Shown in pieces: positions 1 through 6,297 of a stretch of DNA of 21,881 bases; the first letter of the stretch is position 1, and every line of letters begins with the position of its first letter. The notes under the pieces were generated by a model, which saw only the letters and a program-made list of their open reading frames with translations, ran no database searches and had not been told where the DNA came from. Position numbers and translations under genes: made by a program. Origin of the DNA: DASTGO01 sp035719045 (GTDB lineage Bacteria; Actinomycetota; Actinomycetes; Actinomycetales; Kineosporiaceae); NCBI GenBank assembly GCA_035719045.1, contig DASTGO010000005.1:1-21881 (forward strand), read 5' to 3'.

Positions 1-254
1 CCGAAGCGTCCCACGTGGCGCGAGCCGTTGCGGGGGAACGCAACCACGCCCTGTTCTGCGCTGCCGCCAACCTCGGTGAGCTGGTCGCAGGGGGAGCCCT
101 CCACGCCGACGAGGCCCGCGCCGTGCTCATGGCCGCCGCCACCGTCCACATCGGCACCGACGGGTTCACCGCCACCGAAGCCCACAAGACCATCACGTCC
201 GGCCTGCGCAAGGGCGCGAGCCGCCCCCGCCCGATCGCCCGGGAGGCCGCGTGA
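1..254 (+). CDS. Bifunctional DNA primase/polymerase-type replication protein, C-terminal fragment
   Basis: The frame is open from base 3 to a TGA at 252-254, so only about the last 83 residues are present and the start is upstream of the window. The tail has an ALFCAAANLGELVAGGAL stretch, an alternating Ala-rich helix, and TITSGLRKGA before a basic Arg/Pro end. This matches the helical C-terminal segment seen after the prim-pol domain in actinobacterial element replication proteins (RepPP type), where a TIxSGLxxG motif is usual. None of the catalytic residues is in view, so the activity is inferred from this tail and from the following DUF3631 gene, a standard partner. The stop overlaps the next start in GTGA. 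Confidence 0.65.
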   Translation, partial: EASHVARAVAGERNHALFCAAANLGELVAGGALHADEARAVLMAAATVHIGTDGFTATEAHKTITSGLRKGASRPRPIAREAA

Positions 255-1714
255 GCGGCACCCGGCCCACCCGTGACAGCCCCACCAACCCGACCCAGGG
301 AGAACCCTTGCCCACCACCCCCTCTCAGCCCACAGACGCCCCGCCGATCGACGGCGCAACCCTGCTGGACCAGGTGCGGGAGGCGGTCCGCCGGTACGTG
401 ATCCTGCCGACCGAGCACGACCTGAACGCGATCACCGTCTGGATCGCCGCGTCCCACGGGCAGCAGTTCTGGGCCGCCGCCCCACGCCTGGTGATCCGGG
501 CCCCGGAGAAGCGGTGCGGGAAGTCCCGCCTGCTGGACTTGGTCGAGTCCATGTGCCACAACCCACTGATCACCGTGAACGCGTCCCCGGCCGCGATCTA
601 CCGGTCGATCGGTGTCGGTGACCCACCCACCCTGCTGATCGACGAGGCAGACACGATCTTCGGCCCGAAGGCCGGGGACGCGAACGAGGAGCTGCGCGGG
701 CTGCTCAACGCCGGGCACCAACGCAACCGGGCCGCCCTGCGCTACAACGCCGCGAGCAACGACGTGGAGAAGATCCCGACGTTCGCGATGGCGGCACTGG
801 CCGGTATCGGGGCCATGCCCGACACGATCGAGGACCGGGCCGTGGTGGTCCGGATGCGCCGCCGCGCCCCCGGGGAGGAAGTCGCCGCCTACCGGCACCG
901 CCGCGACGCCCCCGCCCTGGCCGCGCTACGGACCCGGTTACGGGTGTGGATCCGCGCCAACGGCAAGGCCCTGGAGGCGGCCACCCCGGTGATGCCGTTG
1001 GAGGACCGGGCCGCCGACACCTGGGAACCCCTGTTCGCCGTCGCCGACCTCGCCGGAGGCGAATGGCCGGCCAGGATCCACGCCGCCGCCCTGGCCCTGA
1101 CTGCCGCCAAGGAAGCCAGCACCGACCAGCCCCTCTCCGTCCGGCTCCTGGAGGACTGCCGCACCGCGTTCGCCGACATCCCCGCACTGCGGACCGACGA
1201 CCTGCTGGACCGACTCAAGGAAGACCCCGAAGCGCCCTGGGCGACCTGGGCGGGCCGCACCGACGGGCTGACCGCCATGAAGCTCGGCGCCCTGCTCAAG
1301 GACTTCGACATCCGCTCCGCCCGCTGGACCGAGGACGGCAAGACCGTCCGCGGCTACGAACGGGCCGACTTCCTCGACGCCTGGCAGCGGTACTGCACCC
1401 CACCCAAGGTCACCGAAGGTGACGACACCGGGTCCGGCGTCCCTCTCCCGCCACCCCTGCCCGACCACGACTCAGGGGGCAAGCCGTCGAAGCCGTCAGA
1501 GCCGTCAAACCCCAGGTCAGGGCCCCGACGGCTTGAAACCCTCGACGGCTCAAGCCGTCGAGCCGAAAAAGCCGTCCACGGCCTGACCTGCGAACCGACG
1601 GCTTCGACGGCTTCGACGGCTCGCCCCCCGAAACCCGCCGTCTGCATCGTCTGCCGTGAACCCCTCACCTACGACGACGGCACCCACGCTCACCCACTGT
1701 GCATCCCCGCATGA
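251..1714 (+). CDS. DUF3631-domain P-loop ATPase of the element
   Basis: A 487-residue protein. A P-loop (PEKRCGKS, Lys-91 and Ser-92; the usual first Gly is Pro, as is common in this family) is followed by a Walker B strand LLIDEAD (Asp-131, Glu-132), then the DUF3631 region to about residue 385. DUF3631 proteins of phages and AICEs are helicase- or primase-associated ATPases thought to assist element replication; the exact reaction is not established. Residues 395-465 form a Pro/Ser/Thr-rich linker encoded by a strikingly symmetric DNA repeat, and the end holds a small CxxC...HxHxxC zinc-ribbon-like knuckle. GTG 251 overlaps the upstream stop by four bases, favouring translational coupling; a TTG at 309 after AGGGAGAA is an alternative start. 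Confidence 0.85.
   Translation: MSGTRPTRDSPTNPTQGEPLPTTPSQPTDAPPIDGATLLDQVREAVRRYVILPTEHDLNAITVWIAASHGQQFWAAAPRLVIRAPEKRCGKSRLLDLVESMCHNPLITVNASPAAIYRSIGVGDPPTLLIDEADTIFGPKAGDANEELRGLLNAGHQRNRAALRYNAASNDVEKIPTFAMAALAGIGAMPDTIEDRAVVVRMRRRAPGEEVAAYRHRRDAPALAALRTRLRVWIRANGKALEAATPVMPLEDRAADTWEPLFAVADLAGGEWPARIHAAALALTAAKEASTDQPLSVRLLEDCRTAFADIPALRTDDLLDRLKEDPEAPWATWAGRTDGLTAMKLGALLKDFDIRSARWTEDGKTVRGYERADFLDAWQRYCTPPKVTEGDDTGSGVPLPPPLPDHDSGGKPSKPSEPSNPRSGPRRLETLDGSSRRAEKAVHGLTCEPTASTASTARPPKPAVCIVCREPLTYDDGTHAHPLCIPA
1482..1621. repeat. 140-bp dyad array of ten AGCCGTC/GACGGCT heptamers
   Basis: AGCCGTC begins at 1482, 1491, 1500, 1553 and 1570. Its reverse complement GACGGCT begins at 1527, 1544, 1597, 1606 and 1615. 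Each copy pairs with a partner equidistant from 1551.5, and a further pair, CAGGTCAG (1513-1520) and CTGACCTG (1583-1590), has the same centre. Hand alignment of the two 70-bp arms gives 52 matching positions, clustered in the motifs. The core 1541-1562 is a perfect 10-bp inverted repeat with a 2-base spacer. The array lies inside the DUF3631 coding sequence. It may be an iteron-like origin, a transfer locus or a protein-binding site; which is inference. Confidence 0.9.
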
Positions 1715-1773
1715 GCCCCCACCTGGTCCAGCCCAGCACTTACCCGCCGCCGGAAGGAGCACCACCCCAGTGA
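1711..1773 (+). CDS. Possible 20-codon coupling mini-gene between DUF3631 gene and xis
   Basis: An ATG at 1711 overlaps the DUF3631 stop as ATGA, and its frame runs 20 codons (MSPHLVQPSTYPPPEGAPPQ) to a TGA at 1771-1773 that overlaps the GTG start of xis. It is Pro-rich and matches no family I know. The double 4-base overlap would let ribosomes pass from the ATPase gene to xis without a gap, so it may be a coupling device rather than a functional peptide. It could equally be chance, since xis has its own Shine-Dalgarno sequence inside this mini-gene. Confidence 0.3.
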   Translation: MSPHLVQPSTYPPPEGAPPQ

Positions 1774-1970
1774 GCACCACGGCCCTGCCGAAGCTCCTGC
1801 TCAAGGTCGAGGAGGCCGCCGACTGCCTCAACGTCGGCCGAACCACCATGTACGCCCTGATCAAGACGGGCGAGATCGAGACCGTCCAGGTCGGCCGCCT
1901 GCGGCGGGTCCGGGTGGCCGACCTGGAGGCCTACGCCGCCCGCCTGACCGACGTCGACCGCGCGGCCTAA
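1770..1970 (+). CDS. xis: Excisionase, MerR-like/helix-turn-helix DNA-binding protein
   Basis: A 66-residue protein starting at GTG 1770, chosen because GGAAGGAG at 1752-1759 sits ten bases upstream; a longer reading from 1656 would invade the DUF3631 gene. It has the excisionase-family pattern: LLLKVEEAADCLNVGRTTMY (winged HTH), ALIKTGEIETVQVGRLRRV (wing), VADLEAYAARL (C-terminal helix). Such proteins bend DNA at the attachment site and direct the integrase toward excision. It sits 20 bp before the integrase gene, the normal xis-int order. Confidence 0.88.
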   Translation: MSTTALPKLLLKVEEAADCLNVGRTTMYALIKTGEIETVQVGRLRRVRVADLEAYAARLTDVDRAA

Positions 1971-1990
1971 GAGAGGAGCCACCACTACAC

Positions 1991-3259
1991 ATGGCACGCA
2001 AGCGCGAGCCCGGGACGCGGGCGCCGAACAACACATCGAGCATCTACCAGGGCGCCGACGGCCGATGGCACGGCCGGGTCACGATGGGCGTCCGCGAGGA
2101 CGGGCGACCCGATCGGCGCCACGTGAGCGCCAGCACCGAGGCCGAGGTCATCCGGAAGGTCCGGCGTCTGGAGAAGGACCGGGACAGCGGGAACGTCCGC
2201 AAGCCGGGCCAGCGCTGGACGGTCGCGACGTGGCTGACGCACTGGCTCACCAACATCACCGAACCGCACGTGCGTCGGTCCACCTTCGAGTACTACAAGG
2301 GCGCCGTCACGCTCTACCTGATCCCTCGGGTCGGTGCCCACCGGCTCGACCGGTTCACCGCCGACTACATCGAGAAGCTCTACGTCAGGCTGCGCGCGGA
2401 CGGCATCGGCGCCGCCACTGTGCAGCAGGTGCACCGCACGTTGCGGGCCGCGCTCAACGAGGCCGCCCGTAGGCAGGAGATCCCCCGGAGCCCGTTCGAG
2501 TTCGTCAAGGCGCCGCCCTACGAGGAGAAGGAGATCGAGGCGTTCACCCTGGCCGAGGCACGGAAGATCATGCGGGTGGCGGGCAAGCGGACCAACGGGG
2601 TGCGGTTCATCGTGGCCCTGTCGCTGGGTCTGCGGAAGGGCGAGGCCCTCGGGCTGTGGTGGTCCGATATCGACTTCCGTGCCGGAACACTGACCATCCG
2701 GCGAGGCCTTCAGCGGCACGTCTGGCGCCACGGCTGCGACCAGGCCAAGCCGTGCGGACGGAAGCGGGGCGCCGACTGCCCGAAGCGCCACGGGGGAGGC
2801 CTCACCGTCGTTCCCACCAAGTCCAAGGCCGGTGTTCGCGTTCTGGACCTCCCGGGCCCGCTGTTGGCGATGCTCAAGGAGCACAAGGAATGGCAGAACG
2901 CGGCCCGCGAGTCGATCGGCGACATGTGGCAGGACGGCGAGTGGGTGTTCGCCACTCCGGTAGGGAGGCCGATCGATCCCAGTGACGATCACGAGGAATG
3001 GAAGGCGCTGCTCAAGGCCGCGGGGGTGCGGGACGCCCGGCTGCACGACGCACGGCACACCGCCGCCACCATGCTCCTGATCCTCAAGGTGCCGACGAGG
3101 GCCGTCATGGGAGTCATGGGCTGGTCGCAGGCAAGCATGGTCAAGCGCTACCAGCACATCCCGGACGAAGTCCGAGAGGAGATCGCCCGGCAACAGGCCG
3201 GACTCTTCTGGAATCGCGACGAAGGCGATCCACCTCCCGAAATCCCTGTGTCCGCGTAG
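1991..3259 (+). CDS. int: Tyrosine-family site-specific integrase
   Basis: A 422-residue recombinase that would integrate and excise the element at tRNA-Arg. An arm-type DNA-binding region (about residues 15-65) and a SAM-like core-binding domain (about 75-175) precede the catalytic domain. Catalytic residues are Arg-215 (LGLRKGEAL), His-352 and Arg-355 (HDARHT), Trp-378 in the usual His/Trp position (MGWSQ) and the nucleophile Tyr-387 (KRYQHI). Between the first Arg and the second box is a Cys/His-rich insertion (GCDQAKPCGRKRGADCPKRH, about 242-265), common in actinobacterial integrases and possibly zinc-binding. ATG 1991 follows GAGAGGAG. The gene reads toward the tRNA and ends at a long inverted repeat. 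All active-site residues are intact, so the element may still move. Confidence 0.95.
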   Translation: MARKREPGTRAPNNTSSIYQGADGRWHGRVTMGVREDGRPDRRHVSASTEAEVIRKVRRLEKDRDSGNVRKPGQRWTVATWLTHWLTNITEPHVRRSTFEYYKGAVTLYLIPRVGAHRLDRFTADYIEKLYVRLRADGIGAATVQQVHRTLRAALNEAARRQEIPRSPFEFVKAPPYEEKEIEAFTLAEARKIMRVAGKRTNGVRFIVALSLGLRKGEALGLWWSDIDFRAGTLTIRRGLQRHVWRHGCDQAKPCGRKRGADCPKRHGGGLTVVPTKSKAGVRVLDLPGPLLAMLKEHKEWQNAARESIGDMWQDGEWVFATPVGRPIDPSDDHEEWKALLKAAGVRDARLHDARHTAATMLLILKVPTRAVMGVMGWSQASMVKRYQHIPDEVREEIARQQAGLFWNRDEGDPPPEIPVSA

Positions 3260-3290
3260 GTATTGGACTTGTTGGGAGGGTGCCCCGAGT

Positions 3291-3339
3291 CAGCCTTGAT
3301 GTGTCTGGCTGCACGTAGTAGCCAGACACATCAAGGCTG
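3291..3339. terminator. Bidirectional terminator-like hairpin, perfect 20-bp arms
   Basis: The arms 3291-3310 and 3320-3339 are exact reverse complements separated by nine bases (3311-3319). The hairpin lies 31 bp after the integrase stop and contains the stop codon of the convergent gene (3331-3333), so it is placed to end both transcripts. There is no T-tract, which is common for actinobacterial terminators. A role as an integrase or excisionase site is possible but less likely. Confidence 0.8.
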
Positions 3340-4179
3340 CTCGTCAGGAACTGCCCCATCTCGTTTCCTGTTCGCAAGCAAAGTTGGCCGCTCTTGCGGT
3401 GGCACCCATCGGATGGGTGTATCGCCAGCGATCTGCCCGGGGGCATGATGCCAATCAAGAAAGCCCTTCTGGCCCAGCTCGAAAAGAGCTGTGACCAGGT
3501 CCCTGGTTTGAACTCCAAGAGCCGCTGCCAGTTGGAACAGTGTGGACGTCTTGCCTTGGGCCTCGCGCTCTCGAATAATGCGGAGAATGAGTCGGTCTGA
3601 GGGTAGTGAGTTGTTGTCGCCAACTCCCGAATTCTCACCGGAAGCGGCCTCTAGGCTGTTCTTAATGAATGGAGCCAATTCATTGCGTAATTGAGCAACC
3701 GTGGCGTCTGTGATTCCGACCCTTCTGGAAACCTCCGAGAGTTTCTCAAGGAGTTCTGCTTGTTCTTCGACAGAACTCCCCCCATTGTCGTCCTGAGTAT
3801 CTTGTCTGGCCGTTCCCGCCGGGATGGCGGTCCAGACGTGCTTGCGCATATCGCTGACGGTCTCGCGCATCATCGAGAAGGTGTCGGAATACAGAGTGTC
3901 GAAGACTTTCTCAAGTCGGGTGACGCTCGCGGAAATCTCTGCCGCGTTCGCCTCGGACCGTTCTGCGTCCTTCTTGGACTGAACGAAGAAGAAGACGGAC
4001 AGGGCCAGGGCGACTATGGCCAGCACGGTTGATATGGCCGCGGAGAAGAGGTTGATGACGTCCAAGCTGCTGAGTTCCGAGGGGGCAGCGGAGAGGAGTC
4101 CAAGGATCACGGGCCAGACTGTAGACCCCTCCCACGCGCCCCTGCCGCTGGTCGCCTGGGTGGTGTCTCGTGCGCTCAA
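3331..4179 (-). CDS. Element cargo: membrane-anchored coiled-coil protein with winged-helix-like C-terminus
   Basis: A protein of up to 282 residues of unknown function. One strong membrane segment (about 42-66, INLFSAAISTVLAIVALALS then VFFFVQS) is followed by a charged helical region likely to form coiled coil (about 67-115 and 137-180). A C-terminal part (about 195-265) is patterned like a winged helix: DRLILRIIREREAQGK, LFQLAAALGVQTRDLVTALF, GFLDWH. The longest frame starts with TTG 4179 without a good ribosome site; GTG 4108-4110, preceded by GGGAGGGG 15 bases upstream, would give about 259 residues. Its base composition is visibly less GC-rich than its neighbours, as expected of recently acquired cargo. 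Its place between int and the tRNA suggests an accessory trait; phage exclusion or signalling is only a guess. Confidence 0.75.
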   Translation of the reverse strand: MSARDTTQATSGRGAWEGSTVWPVILGLLSAAPSELSSLDVINLFSAAISTVLAIVALALSVFFFVQSKKDAERSEANAAEISASVTRLEKVFDTLYSDTFSMMRETVSDMRKHVWTAIPAGTARQDTQDDNGGSSVEEQAELLEKLSEVSRRVGITDATVAQLRNELAPFIKNSLEAASGENSGVGDNNSLPSDRLILRIIREREAQGKTSTLFQLAAALGVQTRDLVTALFELGQKGFLDWHHAPGQIAGDTPIRWVPPQERPTLLANRKRDGAVPDEQP

Positions 4180-4280
4180 GGCCTGGCCCTGGCGTGAACC
4201 AGCGAGTCGGGGTCGAGCAGTCCTCGAAGGGGGGGCTGTCCCGGGGTCACCGTGACCTCGGGACAGTTGCTGAGCGGCCG

Positions 4281-4303
4281 AACTGAGACCACAACTGAGA
4301 CCA
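4281..4303. repeat. Tandem 11-bp direct repeats, possible integrase/Xis arm sites
   Basis: AACTGAGACCA occurs at 4281-4291 and again at 4293-4303, a 12-bp period, about 95 bp from the tRNA 3' end. Short direct repeats flanking the core are typical of arm-type binding sites of tyrosine integrases. The assignment is inference from position. Confidence 0.5.
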
Positions 4304-4336
4304 GCGCGCGGCTGGCTTGCCTGTGGATCTCAAACA

Positions 4337-4378
4337 ACACCGGCCCTGCCCCGCGTTTCCGCAGGTCAGGGCCGGTGT
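4337..4378 (-). terminator. Intrinsic terminator downstream of tRNA-Arg
   Basis: ACACCGGCCCTG (4337-4348) and CAGGGCCGGTGT (4367-4378) form a perfect 12-bp GC-rich stem with an 18-base loop. Read on the minus strand it lies 18 bases past the tRNA 3' end and is followed by TTGTTTG, a modest T-rich tract, so it fits termination of the tRNA transcript. If the element integrated in the tRNA, this terminator is element-supplied. Confidence 0.75.
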
Positions 4379-4396
4379 CGTCGCTGTCTCAACGAG

Positions 4397-4469
4397 CGCG
4401 CTCGGAGGGACTCGAACCCCCAACCTTCTGATCCGTAGTCAGATGCTCTATCCGTTGAGCTACGAGCGC
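4397..4469 (-). tRNA. tRNA-Arg(ACG)
   Basis: A complete 73-base cloverleaf can be drawn. The acceptor stem is GCGCTCG/CGAGCGC with discriminator G, the D stem GCTC/GAGC, the anticodon stem TCTGA/TCAGA with loop CTACGGA, the variable loop five bases, and the T arm GGGGG-TTCGAGT-CCCTC with one G-T pair. The anticodon ACG (4434-4436) reads CGN arginine codons through inosine. CCA is not encoded. Its 3' end faces the element, making it the probable integration site; the tRNA is intact, as expected when the element restores the 3' end. Confidence 0.98.
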
Positions 4470-4518
4470 AGAGTCGATCTTCAGTTGATGCGCCCACCAG
4501 GGTGGGCAACAGCCCCCG

Positions 4519-4524
4519 ATACTA
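4519..4524 (-). promoter_or_regulatory. Candidate -10 box for tRNA-Arg
   Basis: TAGTAT on the minus strand lies about 50 bases before the tRNA 5' end. It is the best TANNNT-type hexamer in an otherwise GC-rich leader. No clear -35 element is seen at 16-18 bases. Confidence 0.4.
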
Positions 4525-4556
4525 GCGGGTCTGCCTGCCGGAGCCGAATCCGTTCC

Positions 4557-4602
4557 TCGACACCGCCCCCGAGGGGGTTGTCGACACCGCCCCCGAGGGG
4601 GT
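4557..4602. repeat. Two tandem copies of a 22-bp unit with internal CCCCC/GGGGG dyad
   Basis: The unit TCGACACCGCCCCCGAGGGG plus GT occurs at 4557-4578 and 4581-4602, a 24-bp period. Each unit contains a CCCCC-GA-GGGGG dyad that could form a small hairpin. The function is unknown; a terminator-like or protein-binding role is possible. Confidence 0.7.
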
Positions 4603-4767
4603 CGTCGCAGGCCCCGTCCCGGGTGGGAGCTGGTCCCGGATCGTCGCCCCGGGACCCGTCTGCCCGGGCGAGCGTCCGGCTCGTCCCCGCCTGATCGCCT
4701 CGCGCGCCTCCGGCCGTCCTGTCAGGGTCGGAGCAGGGGCAGGCGAGGCGGGATCGCAGGTGGGGGC

Positions 4768-6297
4768 ATGACGGAGGCGGCGGGAGACGCCGAGGAGACG
4801 GAGCGACGCCAGGCCCCGGCCGGACGAGCAGGTTCTGGCGGGGCCGGCACCGCCTCGTCCGGGAGCCGCGGCTTCATCCTGGTGGCCAACCGCCTGCCGG
4901 TCGACCGGGTGCCCGACGACCCGGCGGGGAACGGGTGGCGGCGCAGCCCGGGGGGTCTGGTGACCGCGGTGGAGCCGGTGATGCGTCGGACGGGCGGCCT
5001 GTGGGTGGGGTGGCCCGGCGCGTCAGGGGAGGTTCCGGGAGTGTTCGACGTCGGCGGGCTGACGGTGGCCTCGGTCGGCCTGTCCGAGGAGGAGGTCGAG
5101 GACTTCTACGAGGGGTTCGCCAACACCACGCTGTGGCCGCTCTACCACGACGTGATCGTCCCGCCGCAGTACCACCGGCGCTGGTGGGAGGCCTACGAAA
5201 AGGTCAACCGGCGGTTCGCGGCGGTGACCGCCCGGCACGCTGCGGCGGGGGCGACGGTCTGGGTGCATGACTACCAGCTGCAACTGGTGCCCGCACTGCT
5301 GCGACGCAGGCGCCCGGACCTGCGGATCGGCTTCTTCGACCACATCCCGTTCCCGGGGTACGAGATCTTCGCCCAGCTGCCGTGGCGGCGGCAGATCGTC
5401 CAGGGGCTGCTCGGGGCGGATCTGATCGGGTTCCAGCGGGTGTCGGACGCCACGAACTTCCTGCGGGCCTGCCGCCGGGCCGCCGGTGTCGTCACCCGTC
5501 CCGGCGGGATCGCGGTCGCGCAGCCGGACGGGCGTGAGGTCCGGGTGGGCGCCTTCGGGATCTCGATCGACGTCGTGGGGTTGGAGCGGCTGGCCCGCAG
5601 CCCCGGGGTGGTCGCCCGGGCCGGGCAGATCCGGGCCGAGCTGGGCCATCCGGACCTGATCCTGATGGGCGCGGACCGGCTGGACTACACCAAGGGGATC
5701 CTGCACCGGCTGAAGGCGTACGAGGAGCTGCTGGACGAGGGCCGGTTCGGGGACCGGCGGGCGGTGTTCGTCCAGGTGGCGACCCCGAGCCGGGAGCGGG
5801 TCGCCGAGTACCAGGCCCTGCGCAAGGACGTCGAGGGCGTGGTCGGCCGGATCAACGGCACGCACGGCCGGCTGGGCCGTCCGGCGGTGCACTACCTGCA
5901 CCACTCCTACGGCACCGAGGAGATGGCCGCGCTGTACCGGGCCGCCGACGTCATGGTCGTCACTCCGCTGCGGGACGGCATGAACCTCGTCGCCAAGGAG
6001 TACGTGGCCTGCCGCTACACCGACGACGGCGCCCTGGTGCTCAGCGAGTTCTCCGGCGCCGCCGACGAGCTGACCGCTGCCTTCCTGGTCAACCCGCACG
6101 ACATCGACGGCCTCAAGGACACCGTCGTACGTGCCTGCGCGGCCCCGCGCCCCCAGTTGCGCCGGCGGATGCGCGCGATGCGGAGGCGGCTGGCCGCCTG
6201 GGATGTCGCGCGCTGGGCCGAGGACTACCTGGCCGCCCTGCGCACCGCGCCGCTGCGACCCCGGGAGTCCTGGACGGTCGCCGCAGACCCGTCCTGA
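4768..6297 (+). CDS. otsA: Alpha,alpha-trehalose-phosphate synthase (UDP/GDP/ADP-glucose dependent), GT20
   Basis: A 509-residue cytoplasmic enzyme that joins a nucleotide-activated glucose to glucose-6-phosphate to give trehalose-6-phosphate, the first step of the OtsAB trehalose pathway used in osmotic and desiccation protection. After about 32 variable residues come the GT20 landmarks: ILVANRLPVDR, SPGGLVTAVEP, FANTTLWPLYHD, VWVHDYQLQLVP, HIPFPGYEIF, the donor-binding DRLDYTKGI (Arg-304, Lys-309) and RDGMNLVAKEYVA (Asp-403, Glu-411). The length is normal. ATG 4768 follows AGGTGGGGG closely. No otsB phosphatase gene adjoins it. A HAD-family gene starts 15 kb away at the right edge but is not obviously linked. 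Confidence 0.95.
   Translation: MTEAAGDAEETERRQAPAGRAGSGGAGTASSGSRGFILVANRLPVDRVPDDPAGNGWRRSPGGLVTAVEPVMRRTGGLWVGWPGASGEVPGVFDVGGLTVASVGLSEEEVEDFYEGFANTTLWPLYHDVIVPPQYHRRWWEAYEKVNRRFAAVTARHAAAGATVWVHDYQLQLVPALLRRRRPDLRIGFFDHIPFPGYEIFAQLPWRRQIVQGLLGADLIGFQRVSDATNFLRACRRAAGVVTRPGGIAVAQPDGREVRVGAFGISIDVVGLERLARSPGVVARAGQIRAELGHPDLILMGADRLDYTKGILHRLKAYEELLDEGRFGDRRAVFVQVATPSRERVAEYQALRKDVEGVVGRINGTHGRLGRPAVHYLHHSYGTEEMAALYRAADVMVVTPLRDGMNLVAKEYVACRYTDDGALVLSEFSGAADELTAAFLVNPHDIDGLKDTVVRACAAPRPQLRRRMRAMRRRLAAWDVARWAEDYLAALRTAPLRPRESWTVAADPS

Larger units (their letters stand above)
1..4396. mobile_element. tRNA-proximal end of an AICE-like integrated element
   Basis: The stretch carries, in order and on one strand, a primase/polymerase-type replication protein (partial), a DUF3631 ATPase, an excisionase and a tyrosine integrase, then a convergent cargo gene, and stops at the 3' end of tRNA-Arg. 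Rep-xis-int next to a tRNA 3' end is the established layout of actinomycete integrative and conjugative elements such as pSAM2. The left end is outside the window. The right boundary is inferred to lie in the 3' half of the tRNA, because the duplicated attachment core cannot be compared here. The transfer gene (FtsK/Tra type) of an AICE would be further left and is not seen. Confidence 0.8.
4180..4396. other. Non-coding end of the element next to tRNA-Arg
   Basis: No convincing gene is seen. The stretch should hold the promoter of the minus-strand cargo gene, the inner attachment-site arm sequences, two tandem copies of an 11-bp repeat and the terminator hairpin downstream of the tRNA. Confidence 0.6.
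4470..4767. other. Intergenic region between tRNA-Arg and otsA
   Basis: This stretch holds the divergent start regions of tRNA-Arg (minus) and otsA (plus). A 7-bp inverted repeat GCCCACC/GGTGGGC (4492-4507) lies in the tRNA 5' leader. A 24-bp-period tandem repeat lies at 4557-4603. No gene is supported. Confidence 0.6.

Noticed and set aside
1482..1621. CRISPR array or simple microsatellite
   Set aside because: The units are seven bases, occur in both orientations with mirror symmetry and have no unique spacers of CRISPR length.
3691..4032. 113-codon plus-strand frame inside the cargo gene
   Set aside because: It is antisense to a better frame that has a clear membrane segment and helical pattern; no ribosome site.
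4317..4694. 125-codon open frame on + across tRNA-Arg
   Set aside because: It reads antisense through the tRNA and through the tandem repeat, with no family resemblance.
5023..6099. Long antisense frame in otsA (and similar ones in the penicillin-binding-protein, ThDP and VirB4 genes)
   Set aside because: These are typical high-GC antisense shadows: His/Arg/Gly/Pro-rich, no motifs, and the opposite strand has unmistakable families.
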